Positions 43,140 to 53,520 of a stretch of 64,000 nt of DNA are shown here, in pieces. This stretch comes from Eurosta solidaginis (lineage: Eukaryota > Arthropoda > Insecta > Diptera > Tephritidae): the NCBI RefSeq assembly GCF_040869045.1, contig NC_090319.1, positions 53,850,779 through 53,914,778 on the forward strand, read 5' to 3'. How positions within the stretch are numbered: the stretch's first letter is position 1; every line of letters starts with the position of its first letter. The notes beneath the pieces were generated by a model. The model was not told the DNA's origin. It did not search any database and saw only the letters and a program-made list of their open reading frames with translations. A program made the translations under genes and the position numbers.

Positions 43140-43250
43140 GGGGCCGCCAGAGCCTCGCCTTCAAAGTTTGTGTATGATATTGATATGTTGACAATTGGGT
43201 TGCGGAAACTATCAATTGCGCTTAGAAACCCCTTGAATCCCCGCTTATCA
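43140..43250 (-). mobile_element. SINE-like retroposon fragment
   Basis: GCCAGAGCCTCG, GTTGACAATTGGGTT and CCCCTTGAATCC match internal blocks of the 59222-59643 element in the same order. Truncated both ends. Confidence 0.6.
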
Positions 43251-43254
43251 ACCC

Positions 43255-43830
43255 CTTGAATCCCGCTCTGGTTTCGGTTCTAGGCCCCAGATCGGCTTAG
43301 ACGTCCGTTTCGGTTCCGGTTTTTGTTCAGGGACCGGTTTGGGTTCCTCTTTCGCTTTCCGTTCCGGTCTCGATTTCAGTTCTGGTTTCGAATTAAATTT
43401 CGGTTCCGGTTTTGGTTTCAATTCCGGTTCCAATCCCGATTTCGGTTCAGTTCCGATTTTGGTTTCAGTATGTGTCCCGGATTCCGGCCCTATTTCGGTA
43501 CAAGTTTCGGTCCTGGATATGATCCAGCTTGGGGTCTCTCTTTTGGTTTAATTTTCGATCGCGCTTCCGACTAGGGTTTTGTATTCCTATTTCGGTCCGA
43601 CTTTGGTTCGGGCTTCAGTTCGTATTACGGGCCCGATCCCAATCCTTGTTTCACTTCCTGATTCCGTCAGTTTTGGTTAAGATTTCGGTCCTGATTCTCA
43701 TGTCGGTTTGGGTTCCTATTTTGGTTCGAATTCTGTTAGTTCATTTCCTATTACGGTCCAGGTTCTGATCCCGGTTACGTTCCCTATTTCAGTCCGTTTT
43801 TGGATCGCGTCTCGATCCGTATTTGAGCCC
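43255..43830 (+). repeat. Degenerate GGTTTC/GGTTCC hexamer minisatellite
   Basis: About 575 bp of diverged 6- and 12-mers (TTTCGGTTCCGG and variants). Frames on both strands (Phe/Arg-rich plus, Lys/Pro/Glu-rich minus) follow from the repeat and I do not treat them as proteins. Confidence 0.75.
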
Positions 43831-43964
43831 CAGTTCTGGAAGAAGTGGAAGAAATGTCCAGTCCTCTCCACTTGACCAGAACGTCAAAGTAGAGAATCGT
43901 CTTGCCCCTTGACAGCAATGCAAGGCAACCGAAGCCTTTCTGTTGTTGTAGCATTGTTCTTGTT

Positions 43965-44027
43965 GTTTGCATCCGGCAAAGGACCATCAACATCGATAAC
44001 ACTCGCTACAACAACAACAACAACAAC
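43965..44027 (+). mobile_element. SINE-like retroposon 3' end
   Basis: GCATCCGGCAAAGGACCATC... CGATAACACTCGCTACAACAACAACAACAAC, matching the 3' end of the element at 62498-62844. Confidence 0.6.
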
Positions 44028-44435
44028 TCGATTCCGTCGTATGCATTAATTTAAAAACAAAAAAATCATTTTCACATAAGAATTAAATTTAAGTTTGTTT
44101 CTTAAGTTTTTTGTTTTTAATCATTTTTGTAGCAAACATTTTTTTAATTAAAACCAGGGTCCTTTCTAATGTAACTTTGTGATACGGTGGTCAACGCCGA
44201 TCTCTAGCTATGGGGTAATGGTCTGGGGTAGACAATATAAGTACCTTTTTTAACCTACATGTGGGTCAAGGCGATTTCTTTCTATAACGAAAGCAAGTAT
44301 TTTTTTCTCCTATCCAGACAAAAGAAGGCAGGCATTGTGGTTTATTTTGTTCTGAATGACTACTTACCCCGCCTAATGGAACGAATGATGTTCATCAACG
44401 GCATTTGGTAAAGCCTTGCAGAAAATTCATACATA
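44028..44435. other. Intergenic, nothing recognised
   Basis: AT-rich to about 44160, then unclassified. Confidence 0.35.
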
Positions 44436-44820
44436 TGTAGCTGCTGACAGGGCGCTCCGTTTCGCGCTGGCAAAAGCTGCTTCGAAGTCGACAACAAGAT
44501 AGTCGGTGCAGATATTTTTTTCAAGGATTTTCTCTTACGCTCTGGTAAGTCTACTTACTAGTCTACTTCTCAATAACTCAGAGTATATGAGAAGCTCGGC
44601 CGTTAATATGTTGCAGTTGGTGTTATTACTGAAATAGCTCGACAGCCGCAGGAGCGCTTTTTTCGACCCCTCGAATTTTTGTGGTGTCGGACTTTACCAT
44701 AGGCGGGCCTCACCTCGGGTATGTTCCAGGCCCCTTGAAACGCTGAGGTACAATTTGTCATAGAAGAGTGGTGCAACGCGTTTTTCGCCACACGGGTGAT
44801 GTCCTTCTCTTCGGTTACCC
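44436..44820 (-). pseudogene. LINE reverse transcriptase debris (tentative)
   Basis: On the minus strand near 44455-44520 a piece reads DYLVVDFEAAFASAKRSA, resembling RT motif A (a D-x-x-x-A-F-D pattern). The rest down to 44820 is frame-broken. A third LINE type, by the motif; weak. Confidence 0.4.
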
Positions 44821-44837
44821 TTCCTTATTCCCACCAC

Positions 44838-45340
44838 AAGGTTATTGTTGTTGTAGCAGTGCTTCGCCCCACCTAACAGCCGCGACCGATCACAAATTGT
44901 CACCAATATCCTCTAACGGGAGTCCAAGGAAGCTTGCTGTTTCAACAGGGGTGGACCATAAGGAAAGGGGTGTTAGAGGCGTTGGTTCCACATTACAATT
45001 AAAGAGATGGTTGGTGTTCTGTGGGGACACATTGCAAGCAGGGCATACATTTTGTATGTTGGGGTTGATTCTGGATAGGTAAGAGTTTAACCTGTTACAG
45101 TATCCAGAACGAAGTTGAGCAAGAGTGACGCGCGTTTCCCTGGGAAGTATGCGTTCCTCTTCCGCGAGTTTTGGATACTTTTCTTTGAGTACTGGACTCA
45201 CGGAGTAATTCCCGGCATAGAGGTCCGACGCCTGTTTGTGGAGTTCACCAGGGACCTGCTTGTGTTTTTTCGCTTCATACGGCTGGGTTCTCAAGTGCCG
45301 TATTTCCTCAATATGCTTACGGAGATGACTCCTTAAGCCC
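44838..45340 (-). pseudogene. LINE 3' end with cysteine tail and (AAC)n
   Basis: A 134-codon frame (44890-45294) ends an ORF2: VTLAQLRSGYCNRLNSYL, then VCPACN and TNHLFNC, then PLSLWSTPVETASFLGLP and a stop. On the minus strand the 3' UTR runs to GCACTGCTACAACAACAATAACC at about 44838. Same family as 31790-32105. The frame is unbroken here, so this is a fairly young 5'-truncated copy. Confidence 0.75.
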
Positions 45341-45439
45341 CTAGGCGGTGCTGGTTCATCAATCAGATGTCTGTTGGGATGCCCACCACAAGGTAATATT
45401 TGTTGTTGTAAGGAGACATTTGCTTGAGCTTTTGGGGAG

Positions 45440-45790
45440 TTGCATTAACGATAAAGACACTCCCCGCAGCCACTCCCAGTGTTATTGATGTTGATGGTCC
45501 TTTGCCGGATATAATAGATCCTGTATGTTCCGGCAACAAAGCACCATTAAAGTGGCAGGTCGCTCCATTGAAAGGAGTATGGGCAGGTGATCTGAAGCTA
45601 AAGTAAGGATCGGTTGCCATACAACGCAATTTATGAGCCCTGCACTGACGATTGAGATGTCAGGTGAGCTGTGGTAATTACCTGCAATTCTGGTGGGGGC
45701 ATCGCCGTTTATCGTGCAGAAAGTCGTATTGTCTGTTTGCTCTGCTAGCTGCCTGCCTCTGCTGTCGACTGGCAAGTTGGAATGCCAGAT
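45440..45790 (-). pseudogene. LINE endonuclease fragment
   Basis: A minus-strand frame (45482-45775) reads DSRGRQLAEQ, TFCTINGDAPTRI, SPDISIVSAGL and LASDHLPILLS. This is the second half of an apurinic-type LINE endonuclease with the catalytic SDH. Upstream and downstream parts are missing; a short SINE-like 3' end (GATGGTCCTTTGCCGG) overlaps at 45460-45510. Confidence 0.7.
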
Positions 45791-45811
45791 ATCGTGGTGA
45801 GCATTGAAATA

Positions 45812-46110
45812 GGGGATTCAAGGGGTTGTGTAGCCCAATATATAGCTTCTCCAACTCAATTGTCAACCTCACCTTGGAGTGGTGAATCCCATTTCACTAA
45901 CAGACGAGGCTCTGGCCACCACAAGGTCCTCTTGGAACTAGGGCGTGGGGAGGGCGGGATAACCTAGAAGATTTAATGTGCTCATATAAATCGTTCCCGA
46001 GATGGTCGGGCTAGTACCTTAATGGTGTTGTTACCGGAACGTATCGGGTCTCTATCCAGCAAGGGACCATCAACATCGATAACACTCTCCAAAGCCTTCG
46101 CCGAGTGTCT
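45812..46110 (+). mobile_element. SINE-like retroposon copy (5' truncated)
   Basis: Shares TATATAGCTTCTCCAA, CAATTGTCAACCTCACC, GGTTTAATGTGG-like, GAGATGGTCGGGCTAG, CCTTAATGGTG and ATCGATAACACTC with 59222-59643. It ends without a clear CAA tail. Confidence 0.65.
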
Positions 46111-46302
46111 TTATTGTTAATACATTACAACGGCCCATTCAAACATTCTAACAGAAACATCTCGTATGATAAAGCAGCTAAAAGGCTTCTGTGACATTTA
46201 TCCGAGTAGTCTTGAGCTTAATTTACCGCTGGTATATATCGTGTTCGTTTTGATATCGTAACCGAATAACTAAAATGCAATATTTTTGTATTTTACATTT
46301 TT

Positions 46303-46308
46303 TTTATT
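46303..46308 (-). terminator. RpS13 polyadenylation signal
   Basis: AATAAA on the minus strand, about 58 nt after the RpS13 stop codon, in a T-rich 3' UTR. Position fits a short ribosomal-protein 3' UTR. Confidence 0.6.
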
Positions 46309-46365
46309 TCTCCTTCCATCTTTAAATTAAAATATAAAAAAAAACCAATTCACCAACACAGATTC

Positions 46366-47155
46366 TTAGGCAACCAATGCGGACGCAGTGCTAGATTCGT
46401 ATTTCCAGTTGGGTGGTAAAACACTCTTTGTCTTGTAGTAACGAGCCAATCTGTGAATCCTGGATTCAACCAAAATCAAACGGAATTTACCGTCCTTATC
46501 CTTGCGGTTACGCTCCAAATGCTTGCGGATGGCAACAGCTTTTTTGATCATGTGATACAAATCTTCAGGGATGTCGGGTTTTAGACCAACAGATTTCATG
46601 ATACGCAGAATTTTGTTACCGTTTACAAACCGTACCTGCGCTACACCATGTGAATCACGAAGGATGATACCTGTAGACAATCAGAAACAACGTCTCAATT
46701 ATTTTTAAATAAGCGTCTAAAGTTTTTATTTTACTAACCAATTTTGGATGGTGTCATACCCTTCTTGCCTAATTTCTTGATGTGTTCTTTCACATCTTCG
46801 GCATTCAGTTTAAGCCATGAAGGCACTGTTCGTCTGTAGGGAAGCGCTGATTGGGAAATACCCTTGCTGTAGATTAATGAAATAAATAAAACAAAGCGAT
46901 AGAGAATAATTAGTATAAAATACAAACAATTTATACATATAAAGATGTTATGAACTTCGCCACATGGGCGCACTTCAAATAATTGGCGTCAGATTAACAC
47001 GCCTTTCTGTGAAAACAAAAACTTATTTGCATCTTAGCTTATGCATTTAAGGTACATGAAGTTTATTTAAGGTTTTGCATTCATAAGCTTTGTCAAAAAT
47101 CGCGTGAAACTAAGCAAAATGTCAATTTTTACCCAGGAGCGTGCATACGACCCAT
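46366..47155 (-). CDS. RpS13: 40S ribosomal protein S13 (uS15)
   Basis: Three coding exons: 47155-47133 (MGRMHAPG start), 46866-46739 and 46670-46366, total 456 nt for 151 residues plus stop, the family's exact length. All junctions have GT donors and AG acceptors; introns are 266 bp and 68 bp. The protein follows uS15 throughout: [19 protein letters not shown] in exon 2, then [20 protein letters not shown] and the [18 protein letters not shown] core in exon 3, ending [11 protein letters not shown]. It binds 18S rRNA at the head/platform side of the 40S subunit and works in the cytoplasm after nucleolar assembly. Nothing is broken, and it is the only intact host gene. Repeats begin about 150 bp upstream of the ATG. 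Confidence 0.97.
46671..46738 (-). other. RpS13 intron 2
   Basis: 68 bp, GTTAGT donor and CTACAG acceptor, phase 1. Typical minimal fly intron. Confidence 0.9.
46867..47132 (-). other. RpS13 intron 1
   Basis: 266 bp, GTAAAA donor and CTACAG acceptor, phase 2. Ribosomal-protein introns of flies sometimes host snoRNAs; I looked for C/D and H/ACA boxes and saw no convincing set. Confidence 0.85.
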
Positions 47156-47177
47156 CTTTACAGATTTTTATTTAACA

Positions 47178-47190
47178 CCAGAAAGAACGG
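47178..47190 (-). promoter_or_regulatory. Possible TOP-like start region of RpS13
   Basis: A pyrimidine tract CGTTCTTTCTGG on the minus strand about 25-35 nt before the ATG is where a terminal-oligopyrimidine start would be expected for a ribosomal-protein mRNA. Inference only. Confidence 0.35.
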
Positions 47191-47304
47191 AACGGAAGTG
47201 GAGACTTTTCATTCTATGCCTACGGCAGTTCTGCCAACAAATGACATATAGCTGTCAAAACACTATAAATCAAAACAAAACAGAAAGTAACCAATGAACC
47301 AATA

Positions 47305-49465
47305 CCCTGCAAAATTGTTGGAATACGTGTTCCATTTTCTTCATGTTGGAGTACTCTAACAATACCCCTTTGCAATGCGTTTGCGGCCCCCATCAGCCGA
47401 TCATTACTCGTTTTTTAACGACCGTGATCACGACACGATGACGATCGAACACAGTTGCCAAAAAGTAAAATATTGCATACAAATAACGATAATAAAATAT
47501 TACTATGGCAACTCTGATAAAATGCAACCGCGCACTGCCCTGCAAAAATTGTTGGATTACGTGTTCCATTTTCTTCATGTTGGAGTACTCTAACAATACT
47601 CCTTTGCAATGCGTTTGCGGACCACCATCAGCCGATCATTGCCCTTTTTTTAACGACCGTGATCACGACACGATGACAATCGAACAGAGTTGCCAATAGT
47701 AAAAGATTGCATACAAATAACTGATTATAAAATTTTACTATGGCAACTCTGATAAAATGCAACTGGTTTTATGTATACATACTATAGTACAGAGAAACAT
47801 TAGTTTCTTTATTCACGCAAATGCTAAATAACATAAGAATATTCGTAGTATAAAATATAAAAGTTGCATTGCCCCTCTCCATTTACTTTCATTTTAAATT
47901 AAATTCATTCCGACACAATTCCTCTTTAGTACTTTGGCATATGATCCTCTGTGGGTGCTCCATGGAGTACTACAGTGAAAGTACTTTGGAAAGTACTCTC
48001 ACGTATGTACTCTATGGAATACTCACAAACAAAGCGAGAGTGGGATCACCTGCTCCTCTCCTAGGACATCGCGATGTTAATTGTAGCACAATTTTTGTAT
48101 TAATACAGATTAGTTTTGGAACACTCCTATACTCCCAAAGGAGTATTCCTTACACTATTTATGGAGTACTCGCGTTTTTTGAATGGTGGTTTTATGTATA
48201 CATACTATAGTATGTATAGAGAAATATTAGTTTCTTTATTCACGCAAATGCTAAATAACATAAGAATATTCGTAGTATAAAATATACAAGTTGTATTGCC
48301 TCTCTTCATTTACTTTCATTTTAAATTAAATTCACTCCGATAATTCTTTCCGACACAATTCCTCTTTAGTACTTTGGCATATGATCCTCTGTGGGTGCTC
48401 CATGGAGTACTACAGTGAGAGTACTTTGGAAAGTACTCTCACGTATGTACTCTTTGGAATACTCACAAACAAAGCGAGAGTGGGATCACCTACTCCTCTC
48501 CTAGGACATCGCAATGTTAATTGGAGCACATTTTTTGTATGAATACAGATTAGTTTTGGAAGGCTCCTATACTCCCAAAGGAGTATTCCTTACACTATTT
48601 ATGGAGTACTCGCGTTTTTTGAATGCCCTGCAAAAATTGTTAGATTACGTGTTCCATTTTCTTCATGTTGGAGTACTCTAACAATACTCCTTTGAAATGC
48701 GTTTGCGGACCACCATCAGCCGATCATTGCTCGTTTTTTAACGACCGTGATCACGACACCATTACGATCGAACAGAGATGCCAAAAGTAAAATATTGCAT
48801 ACAAATAACTGATAATAAAATTTTACTATGGCAACTCTGATAAAATGCGCACTGGTTTTATGTATACATACTATAAAAAAAAAAAAAATTTGTTTCTTTA
48901 TTCACGCAAACGCTAAATAACATAAGAATATTCGTAGTAAAAAATATAAAAGATGTATTGCCCCTCTTCATTTACTTTCATTTTAAATTAAATTCACTCC
49001 GATAATTCTTTCCGACACAATTCCTCTTTAGTACTTTGGTATATTATCCTCTGTGGGTGCTCCATGGAGTACAACAGTGAAAGTACTTTGGAAAGTACTC
49101 TCACGTATGTACTCTATGGAATACTCACAAACAAAGCGAGAGTGGGATCACCTACTCCTCTCCTAGGACAACGCAATGTTAATTGGAGCACATTTTTTGT
49201 ATGAATACAGATTAGATTTGGAACACTCCTATACTCCCAAAGGAGTATTCCTTACATTATTTATAGAGTACTCGCGTTTTTTGAAGGGTGGTGGTTTTAT
49301 GTATACATACTATAGTATGTATAGAGAAATATTAGTTTCTTTATTCACGCAAATGCTAAATAACATAAGAATATTCGTAGTATAAAATATACAAGTTGTA
49401 TTGCCCCTCTTCATTTACTTTAATTTTAAATTAAATTCACTCCGATAATTCTTTCCGACACAATC
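47305..49465. repeat. Array of two interspersed repeat units (A ~220 bp, B ~430 bp)
   Basis: Unit A (CCCTGCAAAA(A)TTGTTGGA...) starts at 47307, 47542 and 48626. Unit B (GGTTTTATGTATACATACTA...) starts near 47765, 48187, 48851 and 49291. The order is A(short)-A-B-B-A-B-B(truncated). A+B at 48626-49290 begins CCCTGCAAAAATTG and ends TTTTTTGAAGGG, so an A+B element with CCCTNCAAAAA ends may be the basic unit. GGAGTACTC-type palindromes recur in both. Copies are about 90-95% alike. No real coding frame. Confidence 0.75.
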
Positions 49466-49885
49466 CAATACAAGGAAAACACAATCTAGTTCATTAAAAA
49501 CAAACGAGTTAGTTTGTATTTCGATAGGTTTTTTTGACATTCCGCCGGTTTTTCTTTATTTTTTTCTGACACATGAAAAGTTTGTTTTTAGTTTGAAAAT
49601 TTGGTGCATAAAAACACAATTAAAATCAACTTTCTTGTGAAAAAAGCGAACCATTAGAGACCTAAATAATTTTCGCGTGTTATTTGCATTGTTTTTATTG
49701 TTAAAAGTGTTAATGTAAAAATAAAATGTTAAATGTAAACAAAAACATGTCAAACTCACTAATTTTGGGGGAATAGTGGTCTCGCTTTTTCATGATAGAA
49801 ATTGGTTTTGTGTTTTGAAGTTCCGATAAAGTTTCGTCAGTTTTTTTAGCTTGGAATCCAAGCAAAAATAAAGTAGTGTCATATA
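49466..49885. mobile_element. ATATGACACTACTTTATTTT-end repeat, copy 4 (inverted)
   Basis: Shares the blocks of 24017-24540 in reverse; one end reads AAAATAAAGTAGTGTCATAT at 49866-49885. Its other end abuts the repeat array. Confidence 0.6.
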
Positions 49886-50666
49886 TGCTTTAGTTAGAAG
49901 AGGCTCAAAAATTTGCGTTTTGGTATAGGTGAACTATGAGCGAACTCAGTAAATCATAAATGATGCTTACTTTTTCCCCTGAACGTTGAAATTAAAAATC
50001 AAGCGTCTTAAAAGTTTCAACTGTGCAATAACGGAACCTCATTACATTAGTAGTAAGTAGGTACTAGCGTTGTTATTGAAGTTTATGGGGTTCTGTACTA
50101 ACGAGAATAAAATTCAAAACACTTCTTTGGAAATCAAATCATTTTTACATTTGCTTCAAAATCTGAATATAAAAGTAAATTTGTTCAATCGCGATTCGTT
50201 ATTAATTTATAAAGTTACGGCTTTCAAGAAGTATTCCTGCCTTACTTACAGTAAAAATATTTCTTACACCAAGCTACTTACTTCAAGTATTCGGTTGGCT
50301 TTAGCACCACAATACTCCTGCATTTTTTACTTAGAATTCCCTTGTAAAAAATTTTGAAAGTGTTACCAAACATAAAACCATTTAGTTTCATTATTTTACT
50401 TAGTTTTAAATTCAAATTCTTCACCATCGGTGGAAAGGCCGGCCAAATTTCTTAGAGGCACACGTGCATTTGAGAAAAAATTTCTTAGCTCAACTAGTGG
50501 AAATAATATATCACAAAGAGTGTTTGATAACCGATCGAAATATCTGGATACTAAAACAAGATTTTTTTTGATAAGTCCGTGTAATGTGTTTGCCCTTATA
50601 TCCATCACTTTTCTTATTAATGCTTCGCCTAAAATATCTCCTATGAAATGTCATTGGTCTGCTACA
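49886..50666. other. Intergenic, nothing recognised
   Basis: Short open frames at 50070-50357 and 50430-50687 have no recognisable domain. Confidence 0.35.
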
Positions 50667-50674
50667 TTTTATTG

Positions 50675-51264
50675 CAGGCATGCTTAACCAACGAACCGAT
50701 ATCATTTCGTTACGATAATTAACGTTAATAAACGAAACAAAGTCATTTCGTTTCGTTTATTAACGTTAAGAACGTCAAATTAACGAAGTGATTTTGCTTC
50801 GTTTTCTGCCATATCAAAACGAAATCAAATCGTTTATGTTGATTATTAATTTCAAACTATGCTGGCAAAGCTGATTGATGGCGGAGTCATTAAAGGTGAA
50901 GGCATTAGCCAAGCTGATTGCAACTTTTCTCATGAATTTTGACAGTACGAACATTTCTCAGAGTATTTTGACATTACCACCAACGAATTATACAAACAAA
51001 TTACATGGAGTTTGTGCGTGTATGTTCGCTCGCTGTTAGCACCTTACGGCTTCACCATGGCTATAGCATTGCCAGCACAATTCAAACTTTAAGTATCACG
51101 TTTTTGTTAACGTTTTTACAGTTAACGAAAGCTTTTCGTTTCGGTTAAAAACAAGATACAATTTATCTTGATAATTTCTTTATCGATAATATTTCGAAGT
51201 GTTTCAACGGAAACGGTGGAAATTTTTTGATAAACGATTAGCTTAACGTTAAGGTGCATCCCTG
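50675..51264. mobile_element. hAT-like MITE, CAGGSATGC ends, 8-bp TSD
   Basis: 590 bp. Left CAGGCATGCTTAACCAACG, right inverted CAGGGATGCACCTTAACG. A perfect 8-bp TTTTATTG lies at 50667-50674 and 51265-51272. Subterminal regions are dense in AACGAAAC and GTTAACG motifs. A second MITE is nested at 50859-51080. Confidence 0.8.
50859..51080. mobile_element. 222-bp MITE nested in the hAT-like MITE
   Basis: Left ATGCTGGCAAAGC, right inverted TTGTGCTGGCAATGC. A perfect 8-bp TTCAAACT flanks it at 50851-50858 and 51081-51088. Younger than its host. Confidence 0.75.
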
Positions 51265-51272
51265 TTTTATTG

Positions 51273-51804
51273 ACTGAGCAATTTTTGTGGTAAGATTTCT
51301 ATATATATAAGTAAATGAGAGTGTGCCAAATGTTGTGGGCAGAGTTTTGAATTTTAACCTCAGTGAAAAAGGTAGAAAAGTACCAAACTCGTTGCTACTG
51401 CCTAAAAAGGACCAAAATTGAAAAACAAGGACCAGCGGACCATATGTGGTTGGAAGCGACCAATTTTGTTCAAAATGGACCAAAAGTGGCAAGCGTGCAT
51501 ACAAGTGAAAAATCTTTCTATTCCTCCATTGCCATACCTACGTGTCAAATAATAGCTGACAGGGATAACGGCTGTCGCGAAGGGCCAGAGAATGGAAGAA
51601 AGGTTTGTTTTTTTCTCCTGGTTATGATATTGAAGTGCAATAAATTGCACATTTATGTTTTTAATCAGCTTTTCTTTTAAATATGTATTCAGAAAATCAG
51701 ACTACATATTAATATTCATTTTTAAAATCAAGTTAATTGATTAAATTGAGCATCGTGTTATTTAAATATTTTAAAATATGTAAATAATGCACCATACCAG
51801 TCGT
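51273..51804. other. Intergenic, nothing recognised
   Basis: No domain or element ends read. Confidence 0.35.
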
Positions 51805-52230
51805 CTACAAAAATGTTTGGAAAAAACTATTGGACAAATGATTTAAGTAATCGAACAGCGATTGAGCAGGTGATCTAGGCTGTTTACTATTATGAACGTT
51901 TTTAACAAACATTCGCCACTTGTATGTATTCACAATGATAGATGCCATGCATTTTTCGAGAAAGTCATGTTGATGAGTGGATACGCGAAGATACGCAGTG
52001 AAATTGGGGAGCAGGTCTGTTTCCAATGCCTTGGCGTCTGAGGAAAGGAGTGATATCGGTCGATATGACTCGCCTTCATTAGCTGGTTTCCCAGACTTCA
52101 GTAATAGCAACATCCTTGCCATTTTTCATTACTCGGGAATGGCAAGGGCCATCAAAGGCGTTAGCTAGTTCATTCCCTCAGCGCCAAGGTTTTTTTTTAG
52201 CGTCGGTACGGCTATTCCGTCTGGACCGAT
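51805..52230 (-). pseudogene. LINE reverse transcriptase fragment
   Basis: A minus-strand frame reads ARMLLLLKSGKPANEGESYR then PISLLSSDAKALE, which is the conserved RT box before the fingers (KxGKP...YRPISLL). Downstream HQHDFLEKC resembles the following box. Only this part of RT is present, so family assignment is not possible. Confidence 0.7.
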
Positions 52231-52439
52231 TTCCTCGTCACCTCCTCCACCGAAAGTAACGAGCTACTGCAACAAAACTAGCCATTAACAAACTCTGAGA
52301 ATTGATCATCGAATAATATAAATATAGTTTACAAAATCTAAAAACACGCAAATATGGTGCCGTGTTAGCATCTACAATCCACTTAGATATTTAATGTTGA
52401 TAGCACCGTAGCACATAGGTTCATGCCACCGCTATAAAG

Positions 52440-52785
52440 CACAACTCGCGAACCGTCCAACGAACTTATATGTGCTATTGAAGCACAATTCGGCAGTTTG
52501 CATGCAATGAAGGAGTTGACTGCTTTGACTGTGGGTGTACAGGGCTCCAGCTGGGGTTGATTGGGTTACAACAAGAAAACTAAACAGTTGCAGTTGGTTT
52601 CTTTACCCAATCATGACCCATTGGAGGGTAGCGCAGGTCTTGTGCCCCTTTTCGGTATTGATGTATGGGAACATGCATACTATTTGCAATACAAAAATGT
52701 GCGTCCTTTATATGTTGAAGCTATTTGGGATATCGCTAATTGGAAGGATATCTCAAATCGTTATGCTGCCGCTGCCAAAAATTAA
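52440..52785 (+). pseudogene. Sod2: Broken Mn superoxide dismutase C-terminus
   Basis: A continuous frame without intron gives [15 protein letters not shown], a TGA at 52558-52560 where the family has Trp (SWGW), then [39 protein letters not shown] and [15 protein letters not shown] to a TAA at 52783-52785. The metal-binding Asp and His of DVWEHAYY are retained. Similarity fades before about 52440, so the N-terminal half is absent. No clear poly-A tract follows, so retroposition is not proven. An Sod2 enzyme removes superoxide in the mitochondrial matrix; this copy cannot encode it. Confidence 0.85.
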
Positions 52786-52885
52786 TATTCCTGCGAAAAG
52801 CTTTCTGAAAACATCAATAATTTGGAAATGTTAAGTTTGTGCTCAGTGGAAGATTAGCTGTTTTTTCACATCTATAGAAATTGCT

Positions 52886-53045
52886 GCGCATAAAATTAGT
52901 ACTACTAATTTCAATACGCATTATACTCAAATGCAACTGAAATATGTGTATATGTTTCACCCCTACACTAATTCTATGTATCACCTCTTAAAATGGTGCG
53001 CGTCCACAATTCATCCCAACTGATTCAGCTATATGTTATACACTA
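52886..53045 (+). repeat. Repeat arm, inverted partner at 59683-59792
   Basis: GCGCATAAAATTAGTACT, ACACTAATTCTATGTAT, GCGCGTCCAC and AACTGATTCAGCT occur in inverse order at 59683-59792. The left arm has about 45 bp extra. Confidence 0.65.
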
Positions 53046-53052
53046 AGGCCAT

Positions 53053-53403
53053 CAGAGGGTTGTGTCTCCGCTCTTCGGTACACCCTGTGCTGTAGCTAGT
53101 TATATAACCACTGTCGCTAGATAAGTTTCCTAAGCATTATCTAAGCGAGGATAAGCCTTTTTTTACGCACAAACGTAAACGTATACGCGTGTAAAAAAAC
53201 ACGGCTGTTGTTTGATTTTTACGTCTTTAAGTGGTTTCTTTGAGACAACTTGCAAAATAAGGGTGTCATAAACCAGCTAGTGTGATAATTATATCCTACA
53301 ATGCATAAATTAACATATGCGTTAATTCCGGTAAGTTTATGTTAAACCACTTCTTTAATCAACCTCTACCATGTGCACCGAAAAGTGGAGACACAACCCT
53401 CTG
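53053..53403. mobile_element. 351-bp TIR element, CAGAGGGTTGTGTCTCC ends
   Basis: Both ends read inward CAGAGGGTTGTGTCTCC then CT.TTCGGT. hAT-like by its CAGAG start, but the flanking 8 bases (AAGGCCAT, TTGTATTT) do not match, so no target duplication supports it. Confidence 0.55.
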
Positions 53404-53520
53404 TTGTATTTCTATGTATAGGTTAGGTTAGGTTGCAAGGGCTGAGCTGAACACTACTTAGGCCACCAATGGGCCCATTGTAATACCCTGTACGGTCTCA
53501 AAAAAGGACCCCTACCCTGC

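Noticed and set aside
43248..43768. Open frames rich in Lys/Pro/Glu (minus) and Phe/Arg (plus)
   Set aside because: Translation of a degenerate hexamer repeat; no domain or gene signals.
46867..47132. snoRNA in RpS13 intron 1
   Set aside because: No convincing C/D or H/ACA box set with a closing stem could be read.
47305..49465. CRISPR-like array
   Set aside because: Units are 220-430 bp and adjoin directly without unique spacers; eukaryotic context.
53421..53435. GGTTAGGTTAGGTTG resembles the arthropod telomere repeat TTAGG
   Set aside because: It is only two to three units, sits exactly at the 3' end of a LINE (CAACCTAACCTAACC on its strand), and Diptera lack TTAGG telomeres.
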